Source: an uncultured Prevotella sp. (GTDB lineage: Bacteria > Bacteroidota > Bacteroidia > Bacteroidales > Bacteroidaceae). From it: a stretch of DNA of 22,372 nucleotides. The notes beneath the pieces are model-generated. The model was not told where the DNA came from, ran no database searches, and saw only the letters and a program-made list of their open reading frames with translations. This document shows, piece after piece, positions 14,528 to 22,372 of this stretch. The stretch's first letter is position 1, and each line of letters opens with the position of its first letter. Both the position numbers and the translations under genes were made by a program. The DNA lies in contig CAJPPF010000020.1 of assembly GCA_905372445.1 (NCBI GenBank), forward strand, positions 1-22,372, read 5' to 3'.

Positions 14528-15753
14528 GAAGTTCGTTGTACGGCGCGATTGCCTACAACGGGGAGAAGATTAACGAGGCGCAGGGGCGGCTTCTCACCAC
14601 CAACCGCATCTACAATGACGGTTCGGGAACGGTGGACATAGGCAAGGCGATGGAGGGTTTTCTCACCTTCCTGCCACCGCAGATGAAGATCGAGAAGCCG
14701 GTGGTGCATATCTCTCTCAACCCGCACCCGGAGGATGTGCTGACCGATATTGAGTTGCAGAATATCGCCCGCGAGTATCTGGAAAAACTCGGTTTCGGAA
14801 ACCAGCCTTATCTTGTATTCAAGCACGAGGACATCGACCGCCACCACCTGCACATCGTGACGGTCAACGTGGACGAGAACGGGAAAAGGCTCAACCGGGA
14901 TTTTCTCTACCGCCGCAGCGACCGTATCCGCAGGGAACTGGAACAGAAGTACGGATTGCATCCGGCAGAACGTAAAAATCAGAGATTGGATAATCCGTTG
15001 CGCAAGGTGGCCGCATCGGCAGGTGATGTGAAGAAGCAGGTAGGCAACACCGTGAAGGCTCTGAATGGGCAGTACCGTTTCCAGACGATGGGCGAATACC
15101 GTGCGCTCCTTTCCTTATATAATATGACGGTGGAGGAAGCGAGGGGCAACGTGCGCGGACGGGAGTATCACGGGCTGGTCTATTCCGTCACGGACGACAA
15201 GGGTAACAAGGTGGGCAACCCGTTCAAATCCTCGCTTTTCGGGAAGTCCGCAGGCTATGAAGCCGTACAGAAGAAGTTTGTCCGTTCCAAATCGGAAATC
15301 AAGGATAGGAAACTGGCAGACATGACGAAACGCACCGTCCTTTCCGTGCTGCAAGGCACTTATGACAAGGACAAATTTGTATCCCAACTCAAAGAGAAGG
15401 GCATCGACACCGTACTGCGCTACACAGAGGAAGGGCGCATCTATGGGGCTACCTTCATCGACCACCGCACGGGATGCGTGCTGAACGGTTCGCGCATGGG
15501 TAAGGAGCTTTCGGCGAATGCCTTGCAGGAACACTTCACCCTGCCATACGCCGGACAACCGCCGATACCGCTATCCATCCCTGTGGATGCTGCGGACAAG
15601 GCACACGGGCAGACCGCCTACGACAGTGAAGATATATCGGGCGGTATGGGCTTGCTCACTCCCGAAGGTCCGGCGGTAGATGCCGAGGAAGAGGCTTTCA
15701 TCCGGGCGATGAAGCGCAAAAAGAAGAAAAAACGCAAGGGCTTGGGTATGTAA
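14506..15753 (+). CDS. mobB: Relaxase MobB (MOBP-like, Relaxase family)
   Basis: This 415-residue protein starts at ATG 14506 within the end of mobA. The relaxase domain covers about residues 1-190. Candidate catalytic tyrosines are Tyr12 and Tyr17. The metal-binding histidine motif is clear at 107-118 (HEDIDRHHLHIV), as in the Relaxase/MobA-VirD2 family (pfam03432). After it comes RLNRDFLYRRSDRIRRELEQKYGL, a segment commonly seen in Bacteroides relaxases. The C-terminal half is of unknown fold and ends in a very basic tail (MKRKKKKKRKGLGM). The enzyme nicks oriT, stays bound to the 5' end, and pilots the strand through the T4SS with the help of MobA and MobC. Confidence 0.94.
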   Translation: MVAKISVGSSLYGAIAYNGEKINEAQGRLLTTNRIYNDGSGTVDIGKAMEGFLTFLPPQMKIEKPVVHISLNPHPEDVLTDIELQNIAREYLEKLGFGNQPYLVFKHEDIDRHHLHIVTVNVDENGKRLNRDFLYRRSDRIRRELEQKYGLHPAERKNQRLDNPLRKVAASAGDVKKQVGNTVKALNGQYRFQTMGEYRALLSLYNMTVEEARGNVRGREYHGLVYSVTDDKGNKVGNPFKSSLFGKSAGYEAVQKKFVRSKSEIKDRKLADMTKRTVLSVLQGTYDKDKFVSQLKEKGIDTVLRYTEEGRIYGATFIDHRTGCVLNGSRMGKELSANALQEHFTLPYAGQPPIPLSIPVDAADKAHGQTAYDSEDISGGMGLLTPEGPAVDAEEEAFIRAMKRKKKKKRKGLGM

Positions 15754-15783
15754 TCAGAGTATCAACAATTAAAAAATCAATGT

Positions 15784-17802
15784 ATGTCACAACAAGAAGA
15801 CGATTTGAGGGCATTGGCGAAAATCATGGATTTTCTGCGTGCCGTGAGTATCATTTTAGTGGTCATGAACGTGTACTGGTTCTGCTACGAAGCCATCCGG
15901 CTGTGGGGCGTGAACATCGGCGTGGTGGACAAAATCCTTCTGAACTTCGACCGCACGGCGGGGCTGTTCCATTCCATTCTCTACACGAAGCTGTTTTCCG
16001 TCCTTTTGCTTGCCTTGTCCTGTCTGGGTACGAAGGGTGTCAAGGGTGAGAAAATCACTTGGGGGAGAATCTGGACAGCATTTGCCGTCGGGTTCGTGCT
16101 GTTTTTCCTGAACTGGTGGTTGCTGCCCCTGCCGCTGCCGCTTGAAGCGGTGACGGGACTGTATGTCCTTACCATTGGAACGGGCTATGTCTGCCTGTTG
16201 ATGGGTGGTCTGTGGATGAGCCGCCTGTTGAAACACAATTTGATGGAGGATGTTTTCAACAACGAGAACGAGAGTTTCATGCAGGAAACGAGGCTTATCG
16301 AAAGCGAGTATTCGGTCAATCTGCCGACACGTTTCTATTACAGGAAACGCTGGAACAACGGTTGGATCAATGTAGTTAATCCCTTCCGTGCGTCCATCGT
16401 GTTGGGTACGCCGGGCAGCGGCAAGTCCTATGCCGTGGTAAACAATTTTATCAAGCAACAGATTGAAAAGGGCTTTAGTCAATACATCTACGATTTCAAG
16501 TATCCCGACCTATCTACTATTGCCTACAACCATTTGCTGAACCACCCGGACGGCTACAAGGTAAAGCCGAAGTTCTATGTGATCAACTTCGACGACCCGC
16601 GACGCTCTCATCGGTGCAATCCCATTCACCCGGATTTTATGGAAGATATTACGGATGCCTATGAGAGTGCCTACACAATAATGCTCAACCTCAATAAAAC
16701 GTGGGTGCAAAAGCAGGGCGACTTCTTCGTGGAGTCACCTATCATTCTGTTTGCCAGTATTATCTGGTATCTCAAAATCTATCAGAACGGGAAGTTTTGC
16801 ACGTTTCCCCATGCTATCGAGTTTCTGAACCGCCGTTACGAGGATATATTTCCGATACTGACCTCTTATCCGGAGCTGGAGAACTACCTTTCGCCGTTCA
16901 TGGATGCGTGGCTTGGAGGGGCTGCGGAGCAGCTCATGGGTCAGATAGCGTCGGCAAAAATCCCGCTTTCGAGGATGATTTCACCGCAGCTCTACTGGGT
17001 GATGTCAGACAGCGAGTTTACGCTGGACATCAACAATCCCGAAGAGCCGAAAATCCTCTGCGTGGGTAACAATCCCGACCGTCAGAATATCTACGGTGCG
17101 GCACTCGGTCTGTATAATTCCCGTATCGTGAAGCTCATCAACAAGAAGGGGATGCTGAAGTCATCGGTCATCATCGACGAGTTGCCCACAATATACTTCA
17201 AAGGGTTGGACAATCTTATAGCTACCGCCCGAAGCAACAAGGTTGCCGTGTGTCTGGGCTTTCAGGATTTCAGCCAGTTAGTGCGTGACTACGGGGACAA
17301 AGAGGCGAAAGTGGTGATGAACACTGTCGGCAATATTTTCTCCGGTCAGGTGGTGGGGGAAACAGCCAAGACGCTCTCCGAGCGGTTCGGTAAGGTGTTG
17401 CAGAAACGGCAGTCCATCTCCATCAACCGGCAGGATGTTTCCACCTCCATCAACACGCAGATGGACGCGCTCATTCCACCGAGTAAGATTTCCGGGCTTA
17501 CGCAGGGAATGTTTGTCGGTTCTGTATCCGACAACTTCAACGAGCGTATCGAGCAGAAGATTTTTCATTGCGAGATTGTGGTGGATGCCGAAAAGGTGAA
17601 ACGGGAAGAAAGTGCCTACAAGAAAATTCCCGTCATTACAAACTTCACGGACGAGGACGGCAACGACCGCATGAAGGAAACGGTGCAGGCGAACTACCGG
17701 CGCATCAAGGAAGAGGTGAAGCAGATTGTGCAGGAGGAACTGGAGCGTATCAAAAACGATCCGGTGCTGTGTAAACTGCTACCAGATAATGAGACTGTCT
17801 AA
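15784..17802 (+). CDS. mobC: Type IV coupling protein MobC (VirD4/TraG-like)
   Basis: This 672-residue protein starts at ATG 15784. Four membrane helices lie in the first 150 residues (about 20-42, 64-82, 97-115, 124-146), then a cytoplasmic motor domain. Walker A is GTPGSGKS at 208-215. Walker B is VIIDELP at about 462-468, followed by LIATARSNKVAVCLGFQDFSQL, the conserved segment of VirD4/TraG coupling proteins. It brings the MobB-DNA complex to the Tra channel. The last codons and the stop (TGTCTAA) fall within the first repeat arm of the palindrome at 17796-17928, so the original C-terminus may have been changed by a few residues. The length is otherwise normal for this family. Confidence 0.95.
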   Translation: MSQQEDDLRALAKIMDFLRAVSIILVVMNVYWFCYEAIRLWGVNIGVVDKILLNFDRTAGLFHSILYTKLFSVLLLALSCLGTKGVKGEKITWGRIWTAFAVGFVLFFLNWWLLPLPLPLEAVTGLYVLTIGTGYVCLLMGGLWMSRLLKHNLMEDVFNNENESFMQETRLIESEYSVNLPTRFYYRKRWNNGWINVVNPFRASIVLGTPGSGKSYAVVNNFIKQQIEKGFSQYIYDFKYPDLSTIAYNHLLNHPDGYKVKPKFYVINFDDPRRSHRCNPIHPDFMEDITDAYESAYTIMLNLNKTWVQKQGDFFVESPIILFASIIWYLKIYQNGKFCTFPHAIEFLNRRYEDIFPILTSYPELENYLSPFMDAWLGGAAEQLMGQIASAKIPLSRMISPQLYWVMSDSEFTLDINNPEEPKILCVGNNPDRQNIYGAALGLYNSRIVKLINKKGMLKSSVIIDELPTIYFKGLDNLIATARSNKVAVCLGFQDFSQLVRDYGDKEAKVVMNTVGNIFSGQVVGETAKTLSERFGKVLQKRQSISINRQDVSTSINTQMDALIPPSKISGLTQGMFVGSVSDNFNERIEQKIFHCEIVVDAEKVKREESAYKKIPVITNFTDEDGNDRMKETVQANYRRIKEEVKQIVQEELERIKNDPVLCKLLPDNETV

Positions 17803-17928
17803 CAAGTCCCCAAAATTGAAAATTATCCCTATCGAAGTTTGAAGTGACCCCCAAAAGTTGGATACAATTTTTTTGGGGGGCACTTCAGTTCTGACGGGTA
17901 AAATCGTAAAATTCGGACTTGTTAGACA
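17796..17928. repeat. 133-bp nested palindrome, probable remnant of mobile-element ends
   Basis: The outer arms are perfect 14-bp inverted copies, TGTCTAACAAGTCC (17796-17809) and its complement (17915-17928). Inside is a second hairpin (17840-17887). The sequences between outer and inner arms are weakly similar in inverted orientation. No transposase frame fits between them and no clear target-site duplication is visible. It lies exactly between the convergent mobC and cargo genes and contains the mobC stop codon. It could be a MITE-like element or collapsed insertion sequence, and it probably serves as a two-way terminator. Confidence 0.6.
17840..17887. terminator. 17-bp hairpin resembling abutted IS3-type ends; likely bidirectional terminator
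   Basis: TGAAGTGACCCCCAAAA (17840-17856) pairs with TTTTGGGGGGCACTTCA (17871-17887) with one mismatch and a 14-nt loop. The arm sequence, starting TGAAGTG and followed by a C run and AAAAGTTGGA, resembles terminal inverted repeats of IS3-family elements in Bacteroidetes; that resemblance is from memory and was not searched. Its strong stem between converging genes would stop transcripts from both sides. Confidence 0.55.
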
Positions 17929-17933
17929 AATAC

Positions 17934-19667
17934 TTACGCGGTTTCAACCTCAGGTACTGAATCTATCGAATTGACAAATTTAACCAATTGCGGATCTGAA
18001 TCTTTTTGTATGAGGTTTCGGAGACTCTTTTTCAATTCATAAGCATCATCCCCTGCTGTATTTATTAAATCCATATAAAAATCTTTGTTTTGCAGAATCA
18101 ATGAACGGCATGCCCCATCGGAAATTACAGGTTTCACTATTTTATCAATAACGTCTCCAGCTTGACTTTTCAAATTACCATGCGATCTAAGCCATGTTTC
18201 GAAAAATTGAAACTTTATTGCATTGATAGTCTTTTTACCGATGCAGAAATCATTTCTTATATCGGTAACTGTCGATTTAATTTTTCGTTTATCCAATCTT
18301 TCAACTATATTCTTGAAACAATTAGGGAAAGGATTCAAACTTTGAGTTCCAGAAGCAATATCCATCAGAATCTTTTTGCCAAATTCAGTCAAGTTATCTG
18401 GCAAGGATTTGATTTTAGCCAGTAAATGTTTTATTGCGACAAACCAATAATATGATGTATGTGCTGTTCTTTGGGCGTATAATGTATCAACACTTATTTC
18501 AGACAACGCTTCGAACGCTATTTTATTGATATGATCGGTCAGGACATTGCTTATTTTAGTGGTCAAATCGTAAAAAGATGCGTCAGGAATTACATCTTTA
18601 ATATTGTTCTTAGTGATATACTTATCCAAATCGGTATTCCACTCTGCTAAATGCTCGATAAATACCTCATCCGTTACACCTATTCTGTTCTTAATATCTT
18701 CAAATTGGGGCAATATGTCTGAGAGCAATAATTTATAGCCAAGTTTATGATTTACCATGTATTGTAGTGTTTCATTTAATAGCGGTATATTCCATCCCAC
18801 ACTATTTACTAATAAGTCTCCATGATCCACATAATAGTCCATGAGTTCTGCAACATATTTTATATCTCCACCCTCTATTAAGGAAACGGAATGACCATGT
18901 GCCAATTGCATGGCGACTAAATCGTAATATCCAGACTCTTTAATGTTTCGGCCATCAGTTTCTAATTCAGAATGCAACTGATTTATGTAGGTTGAATCTA
19001 ACGTTACAGGTAAAGGTCTTTCTTCGTCAGATGCCAATAAACGATAGGTTGTAAATATAGCCCCTATATTATCTTTATTTACATTCTGTTCATCAATGCA
19101 ATTCGTGATCGCTTGCAAAAGCGTTGGAAACGTATAGGTAGAATTATCTTTTAACGTTTTTACAATATCTGCATGGTCGAAATTATCGGGTAGTAAGTTT
19201 GCCAAATAATTATCGAGCGCCTCCGAATTTGTTGCTACTTGATAATATTTATATGCTTTAGTTGTCGCGTTATCCCGATAGGCAGCATCTGTTGCATTTG
19301 CAGCTTGAATATAATCGATAAATGTATTTGGCTTGACTGTTTTTGCTTCAATCAATGACGTAAAATCGCACGCCAACTTATTTTGCGCAATAAACCTGTC
19401 TATTGCATCTAACGTTTTGAAATAGTCGCCGCCATTGAAGTCATTGAACCGAACTATCTTCTTATATAATTGAGCAATCACATGGTTTTGGCTTTCCGTG
19501 TCTAAATGCAACAGCAGTTCTTGGTATTCGACAGGGAACACCTGCTTCTCTATGGATTCTTTTAATTTCAATTGTGCTATTCTTTGCCATACACGCAGAA
19601 TAACATCGCTCTTTCGAGTTAATTTATGCAAACAATGTATAATCTTATCGATAAGCGCATTGTCCAT
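17934..19667 (-). CDS. Large helical protein of unknown function, probably the detached C-terminal part of the KAP NTPase
   Basis: This frame has 577 codons from its first ATG (19667), with no recognised domain. It is mostly alpha-helical and polar, with no signal peptide or membrane helix. The frame stays open for 43 codons above that ATG, to a stop at 19797-19799, and that stretch has normal protein-like sequence (KYIEGCINGEEDHDINQY, then ETNKQFDTVLEEVIQ) while overlapping the end of the KAP gene in the -1 frame. No good start codon or leader lies in it. The simplest reading is that this is the C-terminal 600 residues of one KAP-family protein, cut off by a one-base loss. If instead it is a separate gene, ATG 19667 is its start. 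It is visibly AT-rich compared with the tra/mob genes, consistent with cargo of different origin. Function unknown. Confidence 0.7.
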   Translation of the reverse strand: MDNALIDKIIHCLHKLTRKSDVILRVWQRIAQLKLKESIEKQVFPVEYQELLLHLDTESQNHVIAQLYKKIVRFNDFNGGDYFKTLDAIDRFIAQNKLACDFTSLIEAKTVKPNTFIDYIQAANATDAAYRDNATTKAYKYYQVATNSEALDNYLANLLPDNFDHADIVKTLKDNSTYTFPTLLQAITNCIDEQNVNKDNIGAIFTTYRLLASDEERPLPVTLDSTYINQLHSELETDGRNIKESGYYDLVAMQLAHGHSVSLIEGGDIKYVAELMDYYVDHGDLLVNSVGWNIPLLNETLQYMVNHKLGYKLLLSDILPQFEDIKNRIGVTDEVFIEHLAEWNTDLDKYITKNNIKDVIPDASFYDLTTKISNVLTDHINKIAFEALSEISVDTLYAQRTAHTSYYWFVAIKHLLAKIKSLPDNLTEFGKKILMDIASGTQSLNPFPNCFKNIVERLDKRKIKSTVTDIRNDFCIGKKTINAIKFQFFETWLRSHGNLKSQAGDVIDKIVKPVISDGACRSLILQNKDFYMDLINTAGDDAYELKKSLRNLIQKDSDPQLVKFVNSIDSVPEVETA

Positions 19668-19726
19668 ACATTGTATAACTTCTTCTAATACAGTGTCAAA
19701 TTGTTTATTAGTCTCTGCATATTGAT

Positions 19727-21187
19727 TTATGTCGTGGTCTTCTTCTCCGTTGATGCAGCCTTCAATATATTTTTCAATGGAATTTGTCGAGCATCTTCAA
19801 CATCGACACCATATACCAAAGCTGCAATTTCGCGTTGTGTTTGCAGATCATTGTTAATTATTGTTTGAATGCCATTCAGATAGTCGCCGGACAATATTTG
19901 TTCTACTGGATTTGCCAGAATATCCGTCTTCTTCAAACAGAACAATGCTATGTTTATCATCAAAATTTCGTTACACCACTCTTGTTTAAGAGCGACCATC
20001 TCATTGATATATGATATAATTTCCCTAACATTGGCATTAGGATTTACCAATCTGAATATCCGATTTATAGTTTCTTTCGCTTCATTTTCTGTTTCTCCAA
20101 ATGCTTCAACAAACAGTTTGTTGAATATACTTCGATAGTCGGTAATAACAGGAGGAGCAACACGATAAACAATAGGGAAAGTTTTATTGATAAAATACTT
20201 GGTCAGTTGTTTCGTTTGTTCGTCGGTCTCATCTCCGAATGCACAAGCTAAATGTGTTTCATCGAAAGGAATAACAGCCCAAACATTTTCAAAACCGCTA
20301 TCGGCGAAGAACGTATGGATAGAAGACCATAATTCTTTTACTTTTTCAGCGGGGAGACGATCCATGTTGTCAAAAACAAGGACTAATTTACGTTGTCCTT
20401 TTTCCTTGATAAAATCAGAAATGTCTTGCATCCATGTTTTGAACTCGTAAACCGTTGGTTCGTCTTCGCTCAAAGTCTCATAGCAAACGTCCTTTTCGAC
20501 TTTATCTTGATAAATAGCTAACATATAACTCCATCCATATTTATGATCTTTGCTATATGCCCATTTCCAAACGCACAATGCAATAAGAACTGGCAGTGCA
20601 GCTATGATAATAGACAATAAAGAAAACCACCATGTTGTGGGTGTAGGTTTTACTGCATACGCAATAAATGTAAATATCGGAGTTAAAACTGCAACCAAAA
20701 ATGCCGCAACCATACCATTACTGATAAGGGGATATTTTTCGGTTACGGTCTCCGTTTTACGGGCTAATAAATATTTCAGCTTTTCAGACCATGATACGGT
20801 TTTCGTACCTCCACCTTTGACTTTTATTGTTGCATTTCCAGATAGGATACCATCATCAATAAGTTTGCTTGTAAGCAATTCCAATATAGAGCGGCGTTGC
20901 AAGTCCTCTTGATGTCCCCATGCGTCATACTCAAAAAAGTAATAGTCGTCTGATAATTCACGTTCCAACATTTTAACCACGTTGGATTTTCCAGATCCCC
21001 AAATACCTTCGATGCCGATAATTCGAGGTAAAGTACATTCCTCATCCAATGAATCATTCTGACAAAAATGGCGAGCAATAGTTTTTGCCAACCTTTCTTG
21101 CGAACCTCCATCGAATTTGTCAATACCACACGGTTTATTTTGGATAAACCGCGGATATTGCTGTTTGGATTGTAGTTTTGTTTCCAT
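19727..21187 (-). CDS. KAP-family P-loop NTPase with two membrane helices (N-terminal part, probably frameshifted)
   Basis: This frame has 486 codons from ATG 21187, 16 nt after the stop of the upstream ATPase gene. Walker A is GIWGSGKS at residues 61-68 and a YDAWGHQED motif at about 88-95 is typical of KAP NTPases. Two membrane helices at about 158-179 and 186-210 are inserted between Walker A and Walker B, the hallmark arrangement of KAP proteins. Walker B is LVLVFDNMDRLP at 268-279. The domain should sit in the cytoplasm, tethered to the inner membrane. KAP members include F-plasmid PifA, which blocks T7, and the QatA ATPase of an anti-phage system, so a phage-exclusion role is plausible but not shown. 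After about residue 472 the frame runs 14 more residues (ILKAASTEKKTTT) to a stop; the -1 frame carries on. A full protein would have about 1,084 residues. Confidence 0.85.
   Translation of the reverse strand: METKLQSKQQYPRFIQNKPCGIDKFDGGSQERLAKTIARHFCQNDSLDEECTLPRIIGIEGIWGSGKSNVVKMLERELSDDYYFFEYDAWGHQEDLQRRSILELLTSKLIDDGILSGNATIKVKGGGTKTVSWSEKLKYLLARKTETVTEKYPLISNGMVAAFLVAVLTPIFTFIAYAVKPTPTTWWFSLLSIIIAALPVLIALCVWKWAYSKDHKYGWSYMLAIYQDKVEKDVCYETLSEDEPTVYEFKTWMQDISDFIKEKGQRKLVLVFDNMDRLPAEKVKELWSSIHTFFADSGFENVWAVIPFDETHLACAFGDETDEQTKQLTKYFINKTFPIVYRVAPPVITDYRSIFNKLFVEAFGETENEAKETINRIFRLVNPNANVREIISYINEMVALKQEWCNEILMINIALFCLKKTDILANPVEQILSGDYLNGIQTIINNDLQTQREIAALVYGVDVEDARQIPLKNILKAASTEKKTTT
19730..19796 (-). 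other. Overlap of two frames marking a probable -1 frameshift
   Basis: Within this span the KAP frame and the downstream frame are both open. The five-A run at 19770-19774 (minus strand reads TTG AAA AAT ATA) is the likely site: one more A would give PLKKYIEGC and join the two frames into one. The run is not a canonical -1 slippery heptamer, since G AAA AAT re-pairs poorly, so a mutation or a homopolymer base-call error is more likely than programmed frameshifting. Confidence 0.65.
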
Positions 21188-21203
21188 ATACGTAATTTAT
21201 TGA

Positions 21204-22334
21204 TTATACGAACTCCAAATAATTCTCCCGATTTACCACATGAAACTCGGCATAGGGATAGGCTTCTTGGAAGGCTTTCGGTGCGGCCGGCATTTTATTT
21301 CCCCACTTGAACTCCAAGGCGGTAAGACTGTCGGCACTCTCCTCAATCAGGTCGATTTCCTGTTTGTCGTAGGTGCGCCAGAAATAGAACTCCCTGTGCA
21401 GTCCCTCATTGAAGTTCGCTTTGCGCCGCTCTCCGATGATGTAGTTCTCCCACAGCGCACCGACATCCTGCCGAATGGCCAGCGGTGAGAAAGCCCCGAT
21501 AATGGCATTGCGAATGCCGTTGTCGTAGAAGTACCACTTGCCAGCTTTTGTAACCTCCTTGCGTAGGTTACGCGAATAAGCCCCCAGACGATAGATAACG
21601 AAGACCTTTTCCAATAGGTCGAGGTATTTTTCAACGGTCGTCTTGCTCATGCCGAGTTGTTTACCTAACTCTTCGTAAGAAACTTCGCTGCCCAACTGAA
21701 AAGCTATCAATCGCAGTAGATCGCGCATCTTGCTCGAATTTTTTAAGCCGTCAATTGCTAAGATATCTTTAAGCAGGTATGCACCGACAATATCACGTAG
21801 GTAGTCTGTTTTACGTTCATAGTTCTCCATCATTACTACTTCGGGATAGGAACCGTAAATCAAGCGCGCTTCGAGGTTCTGGCGGGTTTCAAGTGCCGTT
21901 TCCGTCTGTGCGATTTCCCGTTGCGAGAATGGTGTAAGGAGAAATTGCGTACTGCGGCCGACCAACGGTTCACCAGTCTTATTCAGCAAATCGAATGACG
22001 AAGAACCACTTGCCAAGACACTTATTCCCGGTATTTCATCAACTATCAACTTCAGAATACTACCGATTTGTGGTATGTTCTGTGCCTCATCAATAGCCAG
22101 CAAATCAATACCATCCAATAAATGCCGATAATTGGCTATTGAGCGATTCTCCAATAGTGCTAATGTGTCGTAGTCTTCGCCGTTGAGCATCATCGTCCTA
22201 CCTGAATAGTTGTCCACAATTTTACGCATCATTACCGTTTTACCAACACGGCGAGCACCAAAAATCAGTACTGCTTTATTGGGCGCGATTCGTGCTGTAA
22301 TCTTCTCTTGAAGTATTCTATTTACTGTTTCCAT
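21204..22334 (-). CDS. AAA_14 / DUF4143 ATPase
   Basis: This 376-residue protein starts at ATG 22334, 12 nt after the expected start of its promoter region. Walker A is GARRVGKT at 26-33, Walker B is LLAIDEAQ at 78-85, and a sensor-like VLASGSSSFDLL follows at about 106-117. The region around 214-245 (EVSYEELGKQLGMSKTTVEKYLDLL) is a helix-turn-helix-like segment. The C-terminal DUF4143 domain has WYFYDNGIRNAI and a late ALEFKWG nuclease-fold-like strand. These ATPases are abundant in Bacteroidetes and archaea, often in accessory regions; their function is unknown. The gene is followed after 16 nt by the KAP gene, so both are probably transcribed together. It is complete within the window. Confidence 0.9.
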   Translation of the reverse strand: METVNRILQEKITARIAPNKAVLIFGARRVGKTVMMRKIVDNYSGRTMMLNGEDYDTLALLENRSIANYRHLLDGIDLLAIDEAQNIPQIGSILKLIVDEIPGISVLASGSSSFDLLNKTGEPLVGRSTQFLLTPFSQREIAQTETALETRQNLEARLIYGSYPEVVMMENYERKTDYLRDIVGAYLLKDILAIDGLKNSSKMRDLLRLIAFQLGSEVSYEELGKQLGMSKTTVEKYLDLLEKVFVIYRLGAYSRNLRKEVTKAGKWYFYDNGIRNAIIGAFSPLAIRQDVGALWENYIIGERRKANFNEGLHREFYFWRTYDKQEIDLIEESADSLTALEFKWGNKMPAAPKAFQEAYPYAEFHVVNRENYLEFV

Positions 22335-22352
22335 ACCTTATAAAATATAATG

Positions 22353-22360
22353 CAAAGATA
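22353..22360 (-). promoter_or_regulatory. Bacteroides -7 promoter box for the cargo operon
   Basis: On the minus strand TATCTTTG matches TAnnTTTG and lies 19 nt before the ATG at 22334, giving a very short leader (about 10 nt). The -33 box would be beyond the right edge. This promoter should drive the DUF4143 ATPase and, with only 16 nt between genes, the KAP gene too. Confidence 0.65.
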
Positions 22361-22372
22361 ATCATATTTTTT

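Noticed and set aside
17803..17933. A small gene or CRISPR-like repeat between mobC and the cargo
   Set aside because: The repeats are inverted, not direct and spaced, and no frame of useful length exists; the structure is a palindrome.
19765..19780. Programmed -1 ribosomal frameshift joining the KAP frame to the downstream frame
   Set aside because: The sequence TTG AAA AAT ATA offers poor re-pairing after slippage (Lys tRNA on GAA, Asn tRNA on AAA), and A5 is short for polymerase slippage. A mutation or base-call error is favoured, though not excluded.

Overview
The window is a piece of a Bacteroidales integrative and conjugative element (ICE) of the CTnDOT/CTnERL type. The evidence is a near-complete tra operon in the canonical CTnDOT order, a divergent mobA-mobB-mobC block, Bacteroides-style -7 promoter boxes (TAnnTTTG), AT-rich leaders in place of strong Shine-Dalgarno sites, and several genes that start on the stop codon of the gene before. 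A host in Bacteroides, Parabacteroides, Prevotella or a relative is likely. The species cannot be told from this sequence.

Layout. Positions 1-13389 (minus strand, read right to left) hold traA (ParA-like), traB and traC (DUF3408), traD, traE and traF (small membrane proteins, VirB2/VirB3-like), traG (VirB4-like ATPase), a DUF3876 lipoprotein in the traH position, traI, traJ (VirB6-like), traK (VirB8-like), traL, traM (VirB10-like), traN (VirB9-like), traO, traP (primase-like toprim protein), traQ (lipoprotein) and the start of a GH24 lysozyme gene cut by the left edge. Together these encode a type IV secretion machine that carries DNA out of a Bacteroidetes cell. Positions 13390-14098 are non-coding and rich in inverted repeats. 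They hold a likely mob promoter, a terminator-like hairpin and probably oriT. Positions 14099-17802 (plus strand) carry mobA (relaxosome accessory protein), mobB (relaxase) and mobC (coupling protein). These proteins nick the DNA and deliver it to the Tra channel.

The mob operon ends in a 133-bp nested palindrome (17796-17928) that supplies the mobC stop codon. Beyond it is a convergent minus-strand cargo block, visibly more AT-rich over 17934-21187. It starts from a promoter at the right edge and reads: an AAA_14/DUF4143 ATPase (21204-22334), a KAP-family P-loop NTPase with two membrane helices (19727-21187), and a 577-residue frame (17934-19667). The last two are very probably one gene of about 1,084 codons split by a one-base frameshift near an A5 run at 19770-19774, because the downstream frame stays open with protein-like sequence through the KAP stop. 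KAP NTPases include phage-exclusion and anti-phage proteins, so this block is the best candidate for an uncharacterised, possibly defensive, ICE cargo system. No effector domain is recognisable, and the role is inference.

No rRNA, tRNA, CRISPR array, integrase, complete insertion sequence or antibiotic-resistance gene was seen.
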